Assembly (NCBI GenBank): GCA_036867785.1
Contig: CP145420.1
Location: 1,054,001 to 1,118,000 of the forward strand
Length of the DNA stretch: 64,000 bases
Source: Plasmodiophora brassicae
Lineage: Eukaryota; Endomyxa: Phytomyxea; Phytomyxea; Plasmodiophorida
Direction: 5' to 3'
A program made the position numbers and the translations under genes. A model generated the notes under the pieces. The model was not told where the DNA came from. It did not search any database and worked only from the letters and a program-made list of their open reading frames with translations. This document shows, piece by piece, positions 62,687 to 64,000 of this stretch; position 1 is the first letter of the stretch, and every line of letters starts with the position of its first letter.

Positions 62687-64000
62687 ATGTTGCCGCCGAT
62701 AGCGTCGACGGGCGGCGAACCGACGCCGCACCATCACGCGCCGCCGCCGAGTCGGACGCAGCAGCGCCGCCAGGTCCACGATTGGCGGCGGCGGTACGCG
62801 AAAGCGAAGCACAGGGCGGACACGATCCGCGCCAAGACCAGCCAGCATCGGCACGCGGACGCGGCCGCAGGGCGAATGCCATCGGCACGGCCGACCACGG
62901 AGGACCTCCTGTTCGCCATACCGAGGCGGCACCGGATGGCATCCGATTCGGCCGCCCGTATCGAGCGCCTGCTGAGCAAGGCCGCCGAGCGACGCGCCAA
63001 CCAGTCGGCGGCATTCAGCACCACGCTGCAGGAGCGCCTGCACCGGCTCGATGCCGAGGCGCGGCGCGTCCAGACCGAGGCCGGTGAGCGCCACAGGCAA
63101 CGGCCCCGGGAGACGCCGCCCCGCAAGGTGCCGCCGATGGGCGAGAAACCGCCGACGCCCCCTCAGCAACAGCGTCCATCACCGCCGCCGCCGCCGCCGC
63201 CGCCACCACCACCCCCGGCACAACGCAAAGCGGAACAGCCCAAGGCGCCGGCGCCAGGGGACCCGACCAATCTGTCGAACGTCGAGCGGTTCTTCTACGA
63301 CGAAGAGGTCCGGAGGCGGGCGAAGGAGGAGCGCGATCGACGACGACAGACGCGGCAGGAACGATCCGGCGAGGACGCCATCCGCACGGCGAAGAAGGTC
63401 TGGGAGCGCATGCAGCGAGATGTCGAGGCGAAATGGGCATCGTACAAACCCGCGGTAACCCCAATGGTCCCTGTCGAGTGCCTCGTGTCGTCTGACGCTG
63501 ATTCCCCGGGACAGCAGCAGCAGCAGCAGCAGCAGCAGGGCCATGGGCGCCAGTCGCAGACGTACTCGTGCTCGGCGTCGGCGTCGGATAAATGGGCGAC
63601 GACGCCCGTTCGGGACCTGAAGGCGTTGCTGCGGGGCCTGGGCGTTCCCGACTCCACAATGCTCTGCATGGAGCGCGGCGAGATCATCGCGCTGCTCGAG
63701 AAGAAGAGCGCCGACCAAGCCGCCAAACAGGAACGTGCCGCGCGGCAGAGAGCAGAGGAGGAATGCAACGACCGGTTGCGATCCAAGGTAGTCTGAACCA
63801 GAACGCTGCGGTCCATGCAGCCTTGTCCTCAGTTGCAGGTGCAGATTGTATGCGAAGTGGACGAGTGGAGGAAGAACCGGACGCTGCGCTGGATGCTGAA
63901 CAGCCTGAACAGCGCCGCGCCGGGCCAGGCGCCGTACCTGCCGGCGAACGCATCGTTCGAGACGGTCTGCAAGGTGTACAAGCGGGCGCTGCTGAAGATC
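62687..64000 (+). CDS. Auxilin-like J-domain protein, 3' end beyond the window
   Basis: Co-chaperone type that recruits Hsc70 to uncoat clathrin vesicles. The last exon starts after an intron at about 63790-63837. Its sequence CEVDEWRKNRTLRWMLNSLN, then FETVCKVYKRALLKI, is the start of an auxilin/GAK-type J domain. The HPD motif would lie just past the window end. Upstream are a His-rich start, a coiled-coil Arg/Ala-rich region, a run of about twelve prolines (63180-63220), a polyglutamine run of nine (63512-63540) and a SAP-like helix pair, VRDLKALLRGLGVPD followed by GEIIALLEKK. No kinase or PTEN-like domain is seen. The ATG at 62687 is the first in frame. Plant and protist auxilin-like proteins also have long disordered fronts. 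Confidence 0.75.

Noticed and set aside
1-64000. CRISPR arrays, retroviral-type elements, rRNA genes
   Set aside because: No regularly spaced repeats, no reverse transcriptase, integrase or capsid motifs, and no rRNA-like blocks were seen on either strand.

Overview
This is nuclear DNA of a gene-dense, GC-rich unicellular eukaryote. Eukaryotic markers include ribosomal protein eS24, FEN1, proteasome Rpn8, TSG101, epsin, geranylgeranyltransferase-I beta, CDC50 and a nuclear tRNA-Thr. Genes lie 30-500 bp apart on both strands. Almost all are interrupted by short GT-AG introns, and those I could reconstruct are about 40-76 nt. A clear C2CD3 homologue, a centriole distal-end protein, indicates a lineage that builds centrioles or cilia. 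A ccg-9-like trehalose synthase, a GH5_12-like glucosidase and MLL-type FYRN/FYRC domains fit a flagellated protist near fungi, choanozoans, apusozoans or amoebozoans. I cannot name the species.

Layout. 0-7 kb: the first exon of RPN8 diverges from a seven-exon C2CD3. 7-10.3 kb: two tandem secreted SKP1-fold/ankyrin genes on the minus strand. 10.6-20.4 kb: FEN1, a PrpF-family isomerase, a hemerythrin-domain protein, a type II DnaJ, eS24, a sugar transporter with a duplicated palindromic upstream element, and CDC50. 20.5-27 kb: an envelope protein, an AT-hook/Myb-like protein, a PHD-ePHD-FYRN-FYRC protein without SET, and a tandem pair of orphan membrane proteins. 27-38.4 kb: a third SKP1/ankyrin gene, a broken GH16 piece, a GH5 glucosidase, GGTase-I beta, an unknown gene, trehalose synthase and Ap4A phosphorylase. 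38.6-49.8 kb: a PPR protein, a possible XPA-C-like protein, small membrane proteins, two LRR proteins, a GT61 glycosyltransferase, a 188-bp foldback and an IQ-motif protein. 49.9-64 kb: a second tandem pair of SKP1/ankyrin genes, TSG101, a subtilisin-like protease, tRNA-Thr, a 7TM protein, and a head-to-head epsin and auxilin-like pair.

The most unusual content is a five-member family (7.2, 8.6, 27.4, 49.9 and 52.3 kb). Each member has a hydrophobic leader that looks like a signal peptide, then a complete SKP1/BTB-like fold interrupted by a phase-0 intron at the same place, then 4-12 ankyrin repeats. SKP1 is normally cytosolic or nuclear, so a predicted secreted or membrane-bound version joined to ankyrin repeats looks like an undescribed, expanding family. 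TSG101, epsin and the auxilin-like protein form an endocytic group at the right end. All exon models were made by eye from splice-site logic and family alignments, with no searches.
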